DNA of 38,180 bases from Chitinophagaceae bacterium (lineage in GTDB: Bacteria; Bacteroidota; Bacteroidia; Chitinophagales; Chitinophagaceae). The stretch is from the NCBI GenBank assembly GCA_947379895.1, contig CANCPA010000017.1, positions 1-38,180 on the forward strand. Reading direction: 5' to 3'. This document shows, piece by piece, positions 8,744 through 17,928 of the stretch. The notes under the pieces were generated by a model that saw nothing but the letters and a program-made list of their open reading frames with translations, was not told the origin of the DNA and made no database searches. The position numbers were made by a program, and so were the translations under genes. Positions within the stretch are counted from its first letter, which is position 1. Each line of letters begins with the position of its first letter.

Positions 8744-11700
8744 TTACCTTATTAATAAAAGATTTGTCTCACCCAAAATCCGATTATCCGGAATTGATAG
8801 TAATAGAATCCTATAAACACCACCTGCCTCACACCCATGCAGATTAAGTTTGTATTGTTTTTGTACGCTATTATGCCTGATATTTTGACTCATCACCTGC
8901 TGTCCCAATCCATTAAAAATAGCTACCCGGTAACTACCGATTGACAAATCGTTTACTGACAGACTCACCTTGTCGTTATTGGTAGGATTGGGATAAATAT
9001 TTAAGATGCCGATTGGCGTATTATCAATCGTGTAATTCGCTAGAGGACTATATGTCTCATCCCCATTTTTATTGGTGGCTTTTACACGATAAAATATAAG
9101 ATGAACATTTGAAGGCAACTGATTGTCGAATGCGGCATCCTCATTTGTTTCATTTTCATTTAAGATTTTGATGGGAGTAAATGTATTGCCATCGATACTT
9201 CTTTCCAAAGTAAAGGAGGACACCGCAACTTTATTAGCAAATTGCCAACTTATGAAAACTCCTTCATTTTTTTTTGTTGCAGAAATATGAGAAAACCCGA
9301 TGGGTAATATTGTTTTATTTCCTGTAACCAATAAAAAGCGGTTATCGCCCATACTTCCTGTATCTGAAGTAATGTTGAAACCATACATTTTATTTATTTT
9401 CATTTCTTGATTTTTACCCAAAAAATTATCAATCAATTGAACCGACAACGAGGTATCAATGCTCGATTGACTGATTGACAATGAATAAGCACCTACTGAT
9501 TTGCTACTGATGCCAAGTTTAGTAGTGTCTAGCATCTTGACAACAGGATGTGTTGCAATAGCCAATCTGCTATTATTTTTTATGGAAACCAATACCTGAC
9601 TGCCTGTATCAAAGGATATGGCATCATTTGAATAGTTGTAACTAGGTGTTCCGTTGGCATTGAATCGTACTACAATCTCATCGAGTAACGAAGAATCCAT
9701 ACTACTTTTTAGTCCTATCCGTATGTATGGGGATACTGTTGAACCAAAATATTGTGTATTTGGGATAACACCATTCGTCTTGTGACTTTCATGAAACGTT
9801 ACATTACCATTGGCATTTGACTCCACAAAGAATCCCTGTCCGACTGCCAAATAATCTCCGTTTGAATTATCATAATTGGTAGCACCATTTACAATTATAC
9901 CCTGGGAATAAGTGGTATAGTTGCCATTTCCAAAGGGACTATAGGTCCACATCTTATTATTTATATTGGAAGCGTTGCTCGCTTGAAATGCCGTGAAACT
10001 AATTGGTGACTGATAAGGATTTGCCAATAGGGTATATTTATGAATTGTTGAATCATTTAATGAGATGGACAAATCCCCTTGCGTCAAAGTTCCTGTTGTA
10101 TTCAAAGTAACAGATTCGGGCATTGCAGGATTTAGTGCATCCAATTGATTGTTACATGAAACCGTTGTGCTATTACGATTACCCCGAATATTTAACTTAT
10201 AACCAACTCCGGGTGTTAAGTTTGTTTGTGTAGTATTGGCTACAGTCACCCATCTACTACCACTTTTTGGGCTTACATTATATGTGAACATACTTGGCAT
10301 ATTAAATTGGGTAATATCGAAACCATTACTATTGAATCTGTCTGTTGACAATACACCTCTTCCACTCGTTGCCCCGCAAACACTACCACCATAGCCCGAG
10401 CCTGTAATATATATTTGTTGTTGCCAAGCATCAGCAATCGCTTGAGAAACAGGACTTCCTATAATACTATATTTCCTTACTGTTTTTGAGGAAATAAATC
10501 GTTCGACTGTTACTTTGTTTGCATTAATCAAAGTGCCAACGATACTTGAAATCGCAGCAGTGCCGAGCGACGAAGACTGAAACCTTGCAGGATTACCAGC
10601 AAAGTCGGTTATTCCTCCCGAAATATTGAGTTTGGATGTAGGAGCGAAAAAGGCAGAATCACCAAGCGTGAGGTTATTATTTCCTGTTGTTAAAGAACCC
10701 ACTAATACATTCAATATATTTTTTGTAGAAACGTTACCACCCAATATGGTTCCAGCTGAGTTATTAATTGTGATGTTACCGTAGATGCCGGCAGGAATAG
10801 TTTGCTGCGAATTTCCATTGAAAACAAGGGTGCTTGAAGGAGCAATCGTCCTGATGGTTGGATTGATTGTATTTTGATTTATTAGAGTTGCATTGTTGGA
10901 AATATTTACAGTTCCTGTAATAGTATAATTGTTTGGAATAGTTAATGCAATAGGACTCGAACCATCACCCAAAGTAATCATTGACCCTGTTCCACTTACC
11001 GTCCAATTGCTTGATAGGCTTACAGAAATGGTATTATTGATGATAAACAATTGATTACTAGAAGTAAAATTAGAAGGGTGTGAACCTGACCCATTTGAAT
11101 TATTCCCCCAATTGGCCGTATTATTAAGATTTCCAGAACCAACATAATAGAAATTATTTACGGTGGTATCTTTAAGAAGTACAACAGAACCATAAGATGG
11201 TAAAAGAACAGTACTTCCTAAACTATAGGTAAGTCCACTTGGAGTAATATAATTTTTGTCGGCCACAATCACACTGTCATAGGAAGTGGGATTATAAGCA
11301 AAACGAACATAATTGTCGGGATTTGAAGGGATTGCTTGAAAAAAGGTGATATTATCCACATAGAATGTACTGTCGGCATTCGTAAAGGAAATGGTAAGAG
11401 ATGCAGAACTAGTAGAAGAGTTTGCCAAAAAAAGTAGCTGTTGGTCTAACCGGGAAGTACTGATATTAATAGGAATATTATAGCTTGAACCCGATGAAAG
11501 ATAACAATTAACGATGCCTGTTTTTGTACCAAGAACACTCAATCCAACCACATAACTATTTCCTGAAATTATGGCAGGCAAGGCATATTTGACCGTAGAA
11601 ACAGATGTTGAATTTGAGCCCGATGCTTTCAGGGAGAGGCAGTTTCCATCAAGTTTTCCTGCTACAACTGCCATTGAAACACTGTTTCCAGAACCCGCAG

Positions 11701-14700
11701 TAGCAGTCCAACCACTTGTAGAAGAAAAAGTTGAACCATTAGCGATTCCATTGTTGCCTATAAGGCTGCTAAATAAAGGATAAGTAACAGGGGCTGTAGT
11801 AGAATTAATGTCATATCCTAATGCATTAGTCCATCCTGAAAGTGTTTGACCGACAAGTGTACTTGAGGTAGTTTGAACTTGCATTTGACTATAGGGTTCA
11901 AAGGGGTTACAATAAATATTATTATCTATTGTGCCATAATTTCCGAATGCAGCAGGATATACAGCTGCATCAATTGGGTTGGTGGCGAGAAAACTCATGA
12001 TGGAATAACCATTTGTGGGGGTTACCACTGTACTTACTATGGTATTATTTTGAATGTCGTTATTTGTAGAATAGTTTGGTAGATTTTCCAGATTTGCATC
12101 CATTGTATAATTGGTTTGTGACTGATGTAGTTTTAGTCCATCTAAGTTGCAATTATAAACGGTATTGTTTGTAACAGTATTTGATGACCCACCATTCAGC
12201 ATAATACCATACGCAGAACAGTTTGCTACTGTATTTCCAGTAACCAATGTATTTGGAGCAATATAGTCGAGATAAATTCCACTAGTAGGATTGTAATTTA
12301 CCAAAGGTAAACCGAGAGTTATTCCAATGCCATTCATTACAATATTATTGGAAATAACTCGATTTGATACACTATCTCCACCATTATCCCAAGTATAAAT
12401 ACCTCCTCCATCATTAATGACAGAACAGAAATTGCTAATCACATTTTTATTGATTAACACATTGGAACCACCCCAACCAATACCACAATATCCAGTTCCA
12501 TTTATCACATTATTTTGAATTAAAATGCCATCATGACCATGCATAGACAAGCCATAATACGCCTGCCCACTTTCTCCCATACCTGGAACTGTGCTAATAT
12601 TGGTAAGTGTATTGCCATTAATAGAAACCCTTGATGCTGAATTATATATTCCTGTACCTTGTGTATTGGAAAAAGTATTGTTAATAATATTAATGCTATC
12701 CCCCGACATATTAATGTCATTTTTGCCTGAATTAGTGAAATCGCAATTTGATATCGTACAATTTGATGCAGACTTTAGTGATATAGCCTTACTACTCGAC
12801 CCAATAAATGCAATATTATCAATAACGGTATATGCATTAGCAGAATCAGTGATGGATATTAAGGTGTTTGCCACCTTAACATTTCGAGTATTTGGGTCTT
12901 TTGTTGCATATAACAAGATTGAATCATTAGCATCTTGGTAACACCAATCTCCATCTATATCCAAGCAGTTAGGATGATTTTGAAAGAAAAAACCAAAGTT
13001 CTTTGGGATTGTATATGAGGCCTGTGTAGAAGGTGATGCAAAAGAAATATTCTTACCCGATTGAACAACTCCAGGCATTTTATCAAGAGACCATTGAGAA
13101 GAACGTACTACAGCCATTGCCCCACTAAAATCGGGCGTACCAGTTAAGGCATTACAAGAAAATTGTGCATTTGAGCCCGTAGGGACGGAGTCTATATTCA
13201 GGTATCCCCTGTTTGCTGCGGTTATATTGGGGTATCTACCCAATGGTTTTAGCGTATCATTTATGAAAAGTGCAGCAGGCATTGAGGTTAATGATGCATT
13301 TGAAGCCTCCCAAAGATTAGTACCGACATTATTCCAAATTGGCAAAGTCAAACGCCCATCAAATACGGGTTTATTGCCGACACCATAAGCAGAAAATACA
13401 ATTGGATTGCCGGCGATTCCTGACGCATCAATGACTAATGTGCCTGGGAAGGTATCATTACGATTAAATAATACTTGATTTCCTGGCAGTAAAATGCCCA
13501 TCATGCTATTTAACTTATCGAGGGTTTTCCAAGGGGTAGCAGGATTTTGAGCCTGTAAAATTGTATTACTGTCATTACCTATTGAACTAGATAGATAGTA
13601 TTGAATACCTGCCTTGACTGCATTAGAAGGAATACTCGCCGTATCATTGTTGCCCACCACATTTGAAGCTAAGACAGAAAAGGTATAATTAGTTCCATTT
13701 TGTAGTCCATTCACATGGATAGGGCTAGATGCCCCATAAGCTGCAATACCACTAGGATTAGAAACAACTGTGTAAATTCCAATAAAATTTGAATTGGCCA
13801 AAGGAGGAGAAAAACTAACGTCAACATTTCCATTCACGACTGTTGCCGAACCCACAATTGGTGTGCCGGGTACGGGTATTGAGCTAAAAGCAGTGGAATC
13901 ACCGATTGCATAAATGGCAGGGGAAGTAGAGGAAAGGGCAATAGCAGATAATGCGTTTGCAATAAATGGGTTACTGCCACTTATAGACGTGAGGAAATTT
14001 TTAGTAAATGTAGTTCCTGTGCCAACAGCCAAAACAGCATCGGGTACAGTAAAGCCACTCCCTATATTTGAGGTATTGTATTGAAAGGCGACATTTGAAG
14101 TACTTGAAATGCTTGATTGAATAACCCATTGCAAATTGACTAATTTGTTGATAGAAACGGTTGACGGAGTGACACTCAAAACAGTGATATTAGGGGTATT
14201 AGTAGTATTGAAAAAGACAAGAGGGGTATAACTAGCAGCAGTACCAACGGGAAATATGGTGGTGCTACTTCCGACTTTGTTACAAGTAAATCCACCTCCA
14301 CCACTTGCATCAATATAGCAGTTACTAGTTGGGGTTGTAGGCAATAAGTTGGTCGAATTAGTTAGAGTGAAATTGTAGCCACCCAATACCAAACGTCCAC
14401 TAGTCAGTTTGAGAATGCCACTATCCGTCACATTATTACCCAAAGTGACTGTATTGTTATTGGCAGCACCTGTATTCGCTATTTCCAAGAAAGTAGAGGC
14501 ATTTGTATTAAAGTAAGCATCGGTGGTAAAAATTTGTGAACTTGTTCCCATGAACTTAATACTAGAAACAGCCCCTGTAGTTGCAGCCGCTTGAAACCCT
14601 GTAATAAAATTGCCTTGGAGTTTGGTAAAGTTTCCTTTTATAATCAAGTTGGCAGTATCTGCAACAGTATTGCCTGCATTAGCTGCATTATTCAAGACAA

Positions 14701-15769
14701 CACTACTATTTGAACCTGTTTGATAATAATTTTTTACTGTTAAATTGTAAGCTCCCCGTCCACTTGTTTGGTTACCAGAAATAATTTGAAAGCCCCCATT
14801 ATTAATGACAATTGAATCAGCCACCGTCCAACTTGCAGGATAACTAGCTCTTGAGATATTTACAGAGGCGTTGTTGATATACAGATTTCGACCAATATTA
14901 AAATTAGCTACAATATTTTGTGCATAATGAAAAAAGTTGGTGACAGAACCCATTGTGACCGTCATGTTGTTGGCGATATTGACGGTATTTCCCGATACCA
15001 GATAATTAAATTGTACCCTTCCCGTAGTTAGATTAGGACAATTTACAGTGAAGTTTGACATAGAAATAGGAAGATATTGAATATTTCCAATGGTACTTCC
15101 GGCATATCCTTGAATGACAACATTGGCATTGGCAAAGGAAGTGCTAGGAAAATACTGAGAAGCTGTTTCAATATGGTTGTGGATGTAGGTACTTCCCGAT
15201 TGAAAAATCAAGGTGGAAGAAGTACTAATGATATTCCCTCCGTTTGTGACCACACCGGAACCTGTTACAGTTGTTTGGCTATTTGCTGTATAGAAACTAT
15301 TATTATAAGTTCCTGTGAAGGTAGAATCTAAAAACAGGGAACCTGCAATTGAGGCTGTATTTGAACCAGAGAAGGCGATAGCAATTGAATCGGCAATATC
15401 ACTACCGATGCCCAAATGAAGACTGCATCCAAGAGGAATATTTAAAACCGGAACACCCGGATTTGAAAGATTACTAATTATAATCCTTGTTGATGGACTA
15501 CCTGCCCCTAACGTAACATTTGCATTGTTTGACAATTGCAACCTTGCAATTGTTTGAGAGGTAACATTATTAATGGTGGCATTGCTAGAGAAGTTCAATA
15601 TATCACTAGTATTTGGGGTATTCCGAGTAGGCGTCCAATTAATGGCTACCTGAAAATCACCCGTACTACCACCATTCCAAACGTAAGTAGTTTGGGCAAG
15701 TCCATTACCTCCAATAAATAACAGTACCACAAAGACTGTCCAACTTAAAATGGGTATCCACTTATTCAT
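8744..15769 (-). CDS. Giant T9SS-secreted multidomain protein with an embedded beta-helix module
   Basis: The protein has 2341 residues and a signal peptide at about 1-25. Approximate layout: Asn/Ser/Thr-rich filamentous beta-helix-like repeats (30-600); a fibronectin-III-like domain (about 630-715); a beta-helix module (about 720-1300) opening with YYLSSSIGND, containing GRYPN near 843 and Asn-rich coils with GIYLD, homologous to the 623-residue protein at 6310-4439; a jelly-roll, CBM-like region (about 1340-1490); more beta-helix repeats (about 1535-1750); a conserved C-terminal block beginning with VERFIS (about 1753); an FN3-like domain (about 2156-2250); and a T9SS type A sorting domain (about 2255-2341, IYPNPTNND and a C-terminal NLLLIR). 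It should be carried across the outer membrane and anchored or released at the surface, acting on or binding polysaccharide. Catalysis is plausible but not shown. Confidence 0.85.
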   Translation of the reverse strand: MNKWIPILSWTVFVVLLFIGGNGLAQTTYVWNGGSTGDFQVAINWTPTRNTPNTSDILNFSSNATINNVTSQTIARLQLSNNANVTLGAGSPSTRIIISNLSNPGVPVLNIPLGCSLHLGIGSDIADSIAIAFSGSNTASIAGSLFLDSTFTGTYNNSFYTANSQTTVTGSGVVTNGGNIISTSSTLIFQSGSTYIHNHIETASQYFPSTSFANANVVIQGYAGSTIGNIQYLPISMSNFTVNCPNLTTGRVQFNYLVSGNTVNIANNMTVTMGSVTNFFHYAQNIVANFNIGRNLYINNASVNISRASYPASWTVADSIVINNGGFQIISGNQTSGRGAYNLTVKNYYQTGSNSSVVLNNAANAGNTVADTANLIIKGNFTKLQGNFITGFQAAATTGAVSSIKFMGTSSQIFTTDAYFNTNASTFLEIANTGAANNNTVTLGNNVTDSGILKLTSGRLVLGGYNFTLTNSTNLLPTTPTSNCYIDASGGGGFTCNKVGSSTTIFPVGTAASYTPLVFFNTTNTPNITVLSVTPSTVSINKLVNLQWVIQSSISSTSNVAFQYNTSNIGSGFTVPDAVLAVGTGTTFTKNFLTSISGSNPFIANALSAIALSSTSPAIYAIGDSTAFSSIPVPGTPIVGSATVVNGNVDVSFSPPLANSNFIGIYTVVSNPSGIAAYGASSPIHVNGLQNGTNYTFSVLASNVVGNNDTASIPSNAVKAGIQYYLSSSIGNDSNTILQAQNPATPWKTLDKLNSMMGILLPGNQVLFNRNDTFPGTLVIDASGIAGNPIVFSAYGVGNKPVFDGRLTLPIWNNVGTNLWEASNASLTSMPAALFINDTLKPLGRYPNITAANRGYLNIDSVPTGSNAQFSCNALTGTPDFSGAMAVVRSSQWSLDKMPGVVQSGKNISFASPSTQASYTIPKNFGFFFQNHPNCLDIDGDWCYQDANDSILLYATKDPNTRNVKVANTLISITDSANAYTVIDNIAFIGSSSKAISLKSASNCTISNCDFTNSGKNDINMSGDSINIINNTFSNTQGTGIYNSASRVSINGNTLTNISTVPGMGESGQAYYGLSMHGHDGILIQNNVINGTGYCGIGWGGSNVLINKNVISNFCSVINDGGGIYTWDNGGDSVSNRVISNNIVMNGIGITLGLPLVNYNPTSGIYLDYIAPNTLVTGNTVANCSAYGIMLNGGSSNTVTNNTVYNCNLDGLKLHQSQTNYTMDANLENLPNYSTNNDIQNNTIVSTVVTPTNGYSIMSFLATNPIDAAVYPAAFGNYGTIDNNIYCNPFEPYSQMQVQTTSSTLVGQTLSGWTNALGYDINSTTAPVTYPLFSSLIGNNGIANGSTFSSTSGWTATAGSGNSVSMAVVAGKLDGNCLSLKASGSNSTSVSTVKYALPAIISGNSYVVGLSVLGTKTGIVNCYLSSGSSYNIPINISTSRLDQQLLFLANSSTSSASLTISFTNADSTFYVDNITFFQAIPSNPDNYVRFAYNPTSYDSVIVADKNYITPSGLTYSLGSTVLLPSYGSVVLLKDTTVNNFYYVGSGNLNNTANWGNNSNGSGSHPSNFTSSNQLFIINNTISVSLSSNWTVSGTGSMITLGDGSSPIALTIPNNYTITGTVNISNNATLINQNTINPTIRTIAPSSTLVFNGNSQQTIPAGIYGNITINNSAGTILGGNVSTKNILNVLVGSLTTGNNNLTLGDSAFFAPTSKLNISGGITDFAGNPARFQSSSLGTAAISSIVGTLINANKVTVERFISSKTVRKYSIIGSPVSQAIADAWQQQIYITGSGYGGSVCGATSGRGVLSTDRFNSNGFDITQFNMPSMFTYNVSPKSGSRWVTVANTTQTNLTPGVGYKLNIRGNRNSTTVSCNNQLDALNPAMPESVTLNTTGTLTQGDLSISLNDSTIHKYTLLANPYQSPISFTAFQASNASNINNKMWTYSPFGNGNYTTYSQGIIVNGATNYDNSNGDYLAVGQGFFVESNANGNVTFHESHKTNGVIPNTQYFGSTVSPYIRIGLKSSMDSSLLDEIVVRFNANGTPSYNYSNDAISFDTGSQVLVSIKNNSRLAIATHPVVKMLDTTKLGISSKSVGAYSLSISQSSIDTSLSVQLIDNFLGKNQEMKINKMYGFNITSDTGSMGDNRFLLVTGNKTILPIGFSHISATKKNEGVFISWQFANKVAVSSFTLERSIDGNTFTPIKILNENETNEDAAFDNQLPSNVHLIFYRVKATNKNGDETYSPLANYTIDNTPIGILNIYPNPTNNDKVSLSVNDLSIGSYRVAIFNGLGQQVMSQNIRHNSVQKQYKLNLHGCEAGGVYRILLLSIPDNRILGETNLLLIR

Positions 15770-15836
15770 GCAATAATTTATACGGTATATTTTTTTCGAT
15801 TTACTCAGTTAAATATAGATATTACTTAATTTTTGC

Positions 15837-16100
15837 TCACTTAGTTTTGAAACCATTCATAATATCAAACTGTTTGATATTATTACAAGCCAAAACAATT
15901 CCTAAAGTACATAAAGCCAAGTTCATATTACCATCAAAAGGTACTATTGGAGAACCATCGCCTGCGGGGGCAGCCCCAATACCTGGCCCACCAATGCCGG
16001 GGTCATCGGCAGGGGTTTGAGCATTTACTGTACCATACATACTAGAGCTAACAATTAATGCCATCAAGACCACTCTAAAATTATTTACTGTTGCTTGCAT
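15837..16100 (-). CDS. Small secreted/membrane peptide, PID-CTERM-like
   Basis: The product is 87 residues. Residues 1-28 form a signal peptide ending VNAQ. A Gly/Pro/Asp-rich linker follows (DDPGIGGPGIGAAPAGDG, about 32-49), then PIVPFDGN and a hydrophobic segment of about 15 residues (LALCTLGIVLAC), ending in a short basic tail (KTK). The layout of signal peptide, low-complexity linker, P-(I/F)-D-G, hydrophobic helix and basic end resembles the PID-CTERM short proteins described in Bacteroidota, which are thought to be processed or anchored at the membrane. The assignment is by eye and tentative. The gene lies 67 bases ahead of the 2341-residue protein gene and just after a hairpin terminator, so the two may share a transcript. 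Confidence 0.65.
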   Translation of the reverse strand: MQATVNNFRVVLMALIVSSSMYGTVNAQTPADDPGIGGPGIGAAPAGDGSPIVPFDGNMNLALCTLGIVLACNNIKQFDIMNGFKTK

Positions 16101-16159
16101 TTCATTAAATTTATATTTGTTATTAACTAATTAAAAATTAAAATTATTGCTAAAAGTCA

Positions 16160-16200
16160 AGGACGCTGCCCGATAAACACTCAAACACGAGCAGCATCCT
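16160..16200 (-). terminator. Hairpin terminator after the GH27 gene
   Basis: Read on the minus strand, 16200-16188 and 16172-16160 form a 13-bp stem with a 15-base loop. All 13 positions pair as RNA, two through G-U wobbles; the plus-strand RNA would have two C-A mismatches. This asymmetry fits a function in minus-strand transcripts. The stem is followed by TTGACTTTTAGC, a moderate T-run. It lies 76 bases past the GH27 stop and 60 bases before the start of the 87-residue gene. Confidence 0.65.
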
Positions 16201-16275
16201 ATTTGACCCTCTCTTTATCTTTATGGTTGTTAGCAAGTGACTCAACCCTATAATAATTTACATTTAACTCGAATC

Positions 16276-17862
16276 TTATTTCTTTTTGGGAGTTATCTTC
16301 AACAGTATTACTCCATGAGGGGCAACTTCTGCTTGATAAATATCTTTTGAAACTGCGACATCCTTTTGTCTCCACACATCTCTAACTATATGCTTACCTG
16401 TAATTCCCAAATCACTCCAATTAGCAGTTATAGTTGCCTTTGTGGCACGCCTATTAAAAAGCCCCACTGCAATTGAACCGTCTTCTAAAGGTTTTTTGAA
16501 TACCTCTAAAGAATCAGTAGCTGCTATTCTTCTGGCAGCTATTGCTAACACATCTTGGTCAATATCTATCACTTCATCATTCGTAATTAAGTTCAATGTG
16601 AAAGCATCTAATTTTTCCAAATCACAACCTAATAATAGAGGAGCAGATAAAAGACACCATAAACTGAAATGCGAATATTGTTCATCAGGAGTTAATCTTG
16701 TAGGATGAGGTTTGCCCCAACCGACATAACCTAACACCAACATATCGGGGTCATTATAATGCCCAGGAGCAGAATAAGGGGCACATTTATCCTGATTAAA
16801 TCCGATTTTACTAACTGAATTTTGCCAAGATTCCTTACCATTTTTTTCCCATGAATCAATTATATCACTTGTAGTGCGCCAACAAGTACCATTCACCTTC
16901 GCTCCCCATTTCCAAACATCTTCTTTACCATATTGGCAAAGACTAAAAACAATATCCCTTTTTTGAGCCCTTAATGCTTTCCCCATTAAATCGTAAGGAT
17001 AAGCCGCAGCAATTGAGTCGTTGCCTTTATGATTAAACAGTGGTACTCCTTGCGTAGAGTCAGTTGCAATTTTGCTATAAGAACACCAATCATATTTTAG
17101 GTAGTCAAAACCCCAATCTGCATAAGATGATGCATCTTGCAACTCATGTTGCCAACTACCTGCACATTTACCACAAGTCAATGGACCAGGAGATGAGTAC
17201 AAACCTGCTTTTAATCCTTTGTTATGAATGTAATCGGCCAAACCCTTCATGTCTGGGAATCGAGAATTTGAAAGAATTTTACCATATGCATCTCTGTACT
17301 CTCCTTTTAAAGTTGAGTCTTTAGTATAAGTATTATTTTTTTCCCAATAGTCGTCTATATTAATATAGCTCCATCCATGGTTTATTAATCCACTATTTAC
17401 CATAGCATCTGTAGCAAGCTTTATTTTCTCGGCGGTTACTCTATGAGCAAATACATTCCAACTATTCCAGCCCATGGGAGGAGTCAAGGCAATTATTTCA
17501 CCCACTATTATTTTAAGATTGCGAGTAGCAATTCCCTTTGCATTTTTTGCTTTCAATACTACAGTATATGTTCCCTTTTGTGCAATACTACCTGTAATGA
17601 TTCCAGTATTCGAATCTAATTTCAATCCATCTACAAGACCTGTCATAGAAAATGCCATCGGACGAATACCTGTAGCCGCTATTGTATAAAGACAGGGTGA
17701 ACCTGGACGGACACCAAATACTTTTGCCCCATTGATGCGGGGAAATTCAGGCGTATTAGGCGTTAGAATCATCGACTTTAAAGAATCAACACTTGTTTGA
17801 CTAAAGACATTTCCTGTTGACATAAACAAGGTAAAAAATGCGTATGCTACTAATTGTTTCAT
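16276..17862 (-). CDS. Secreted GH27 alpha-galactosidase with N-terminal Ig-like domain
   Basis: This 528-residue exported enzyme has a signal peptide at about 1-21. Residues 43-121 form a putative Ig (He_PIG-like) domain, with the typical GLKLDSNTGIITGS turn (79-92). The GH27 barrel begins at PPMGWNSWN (128-136) and shows IDDYW (169-173), LKYDWC with likely nucleophile Asp258, RTTSDI with likely acid/base Asp333, and HYNDPDML (368-375). Together these are diagnostic of family 27, which removes terminal alpha-D-galactose (less often other alpha sugars) with retention. A beta-sandwich domain closes the protein. A strong terminator-like hairpin lies just upstream (17886-17917), so transcription needs read-through or a promoter inside the end of the giant gene. 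With the GH28 and GH3 genes it suggests a galactose-decorated substrate. Confidence 0.93.
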   Translation of the reverse strand: MKQLVAYAFFTLFMSTGNVFSQTSVDSLKSMILTPNTPEFPRINGAKVFGVRPGSPCLYTIAATGIRPMAFSMTGLVDGLKLDSNTGIITGSIAQKGTYTVVLKAKNAKGIATRNLKIIVGEIIALTPPMGWNSWNVFAHRVTAEKIKLATDAMVNSGLINHGWSYINIDDYWEKNNTYTKDSTLKGEYRDAYGKILSNSRFPDMKGLADYIHNKGLKAGLYSSPGPLTCGKCAGSWQHELQDASSYADWGFDYLKYDWCSYSKIATDSTQGVPLFNHKGNDSIAAAYPYDLMGKALRAQKRDIVFSLCQYGKEDVWKWGAKVNGTCWRTTSDIIDSWEKNGKESWQNSVSKIGFNQDKCAPYSAPGHYNDPDMLVLGYVGWGKPHPTRLTPDEQYSHFSLWCLLSAPLLLGCDLEKLDAFTLNLITNDEVIDIDQDVLAIAARRIAATDSLEVFKKPLEDGSIAVGLFNRRATKATITANWSDLGITGKHIVRDVWRQKDVAVSKDIYQAEVAPHGVILLKITPKKK

Positions 17863-17885
17863 TATAATTTAATATTTAATTGATT

Positions 17886-17917
17886 GAAAAATTCCCGAAT
17901 GATAGTTAATTTCGGGA
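17886..17917 (-). terminator. Rho-independent terminator after the 3163-residue protein gene
   Basis: On the minus strand TCCCGAA (17917-17911) pairs with TTCGGGA (17899-17893) around an 11-base AT-rich loop, and is followed at once by ATTTTTC. This is the clearest intrinsic terminator in the window. It begins 12 bases after the giant gene stop and ends about 24 bases before the GH27 start, so it could act as a partial terminator that lowers expression of the downstream enzymes relative to the susCD side. Confidence 0.8.
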
Positions 17918-17928
17918 TGTTGAGTCTA

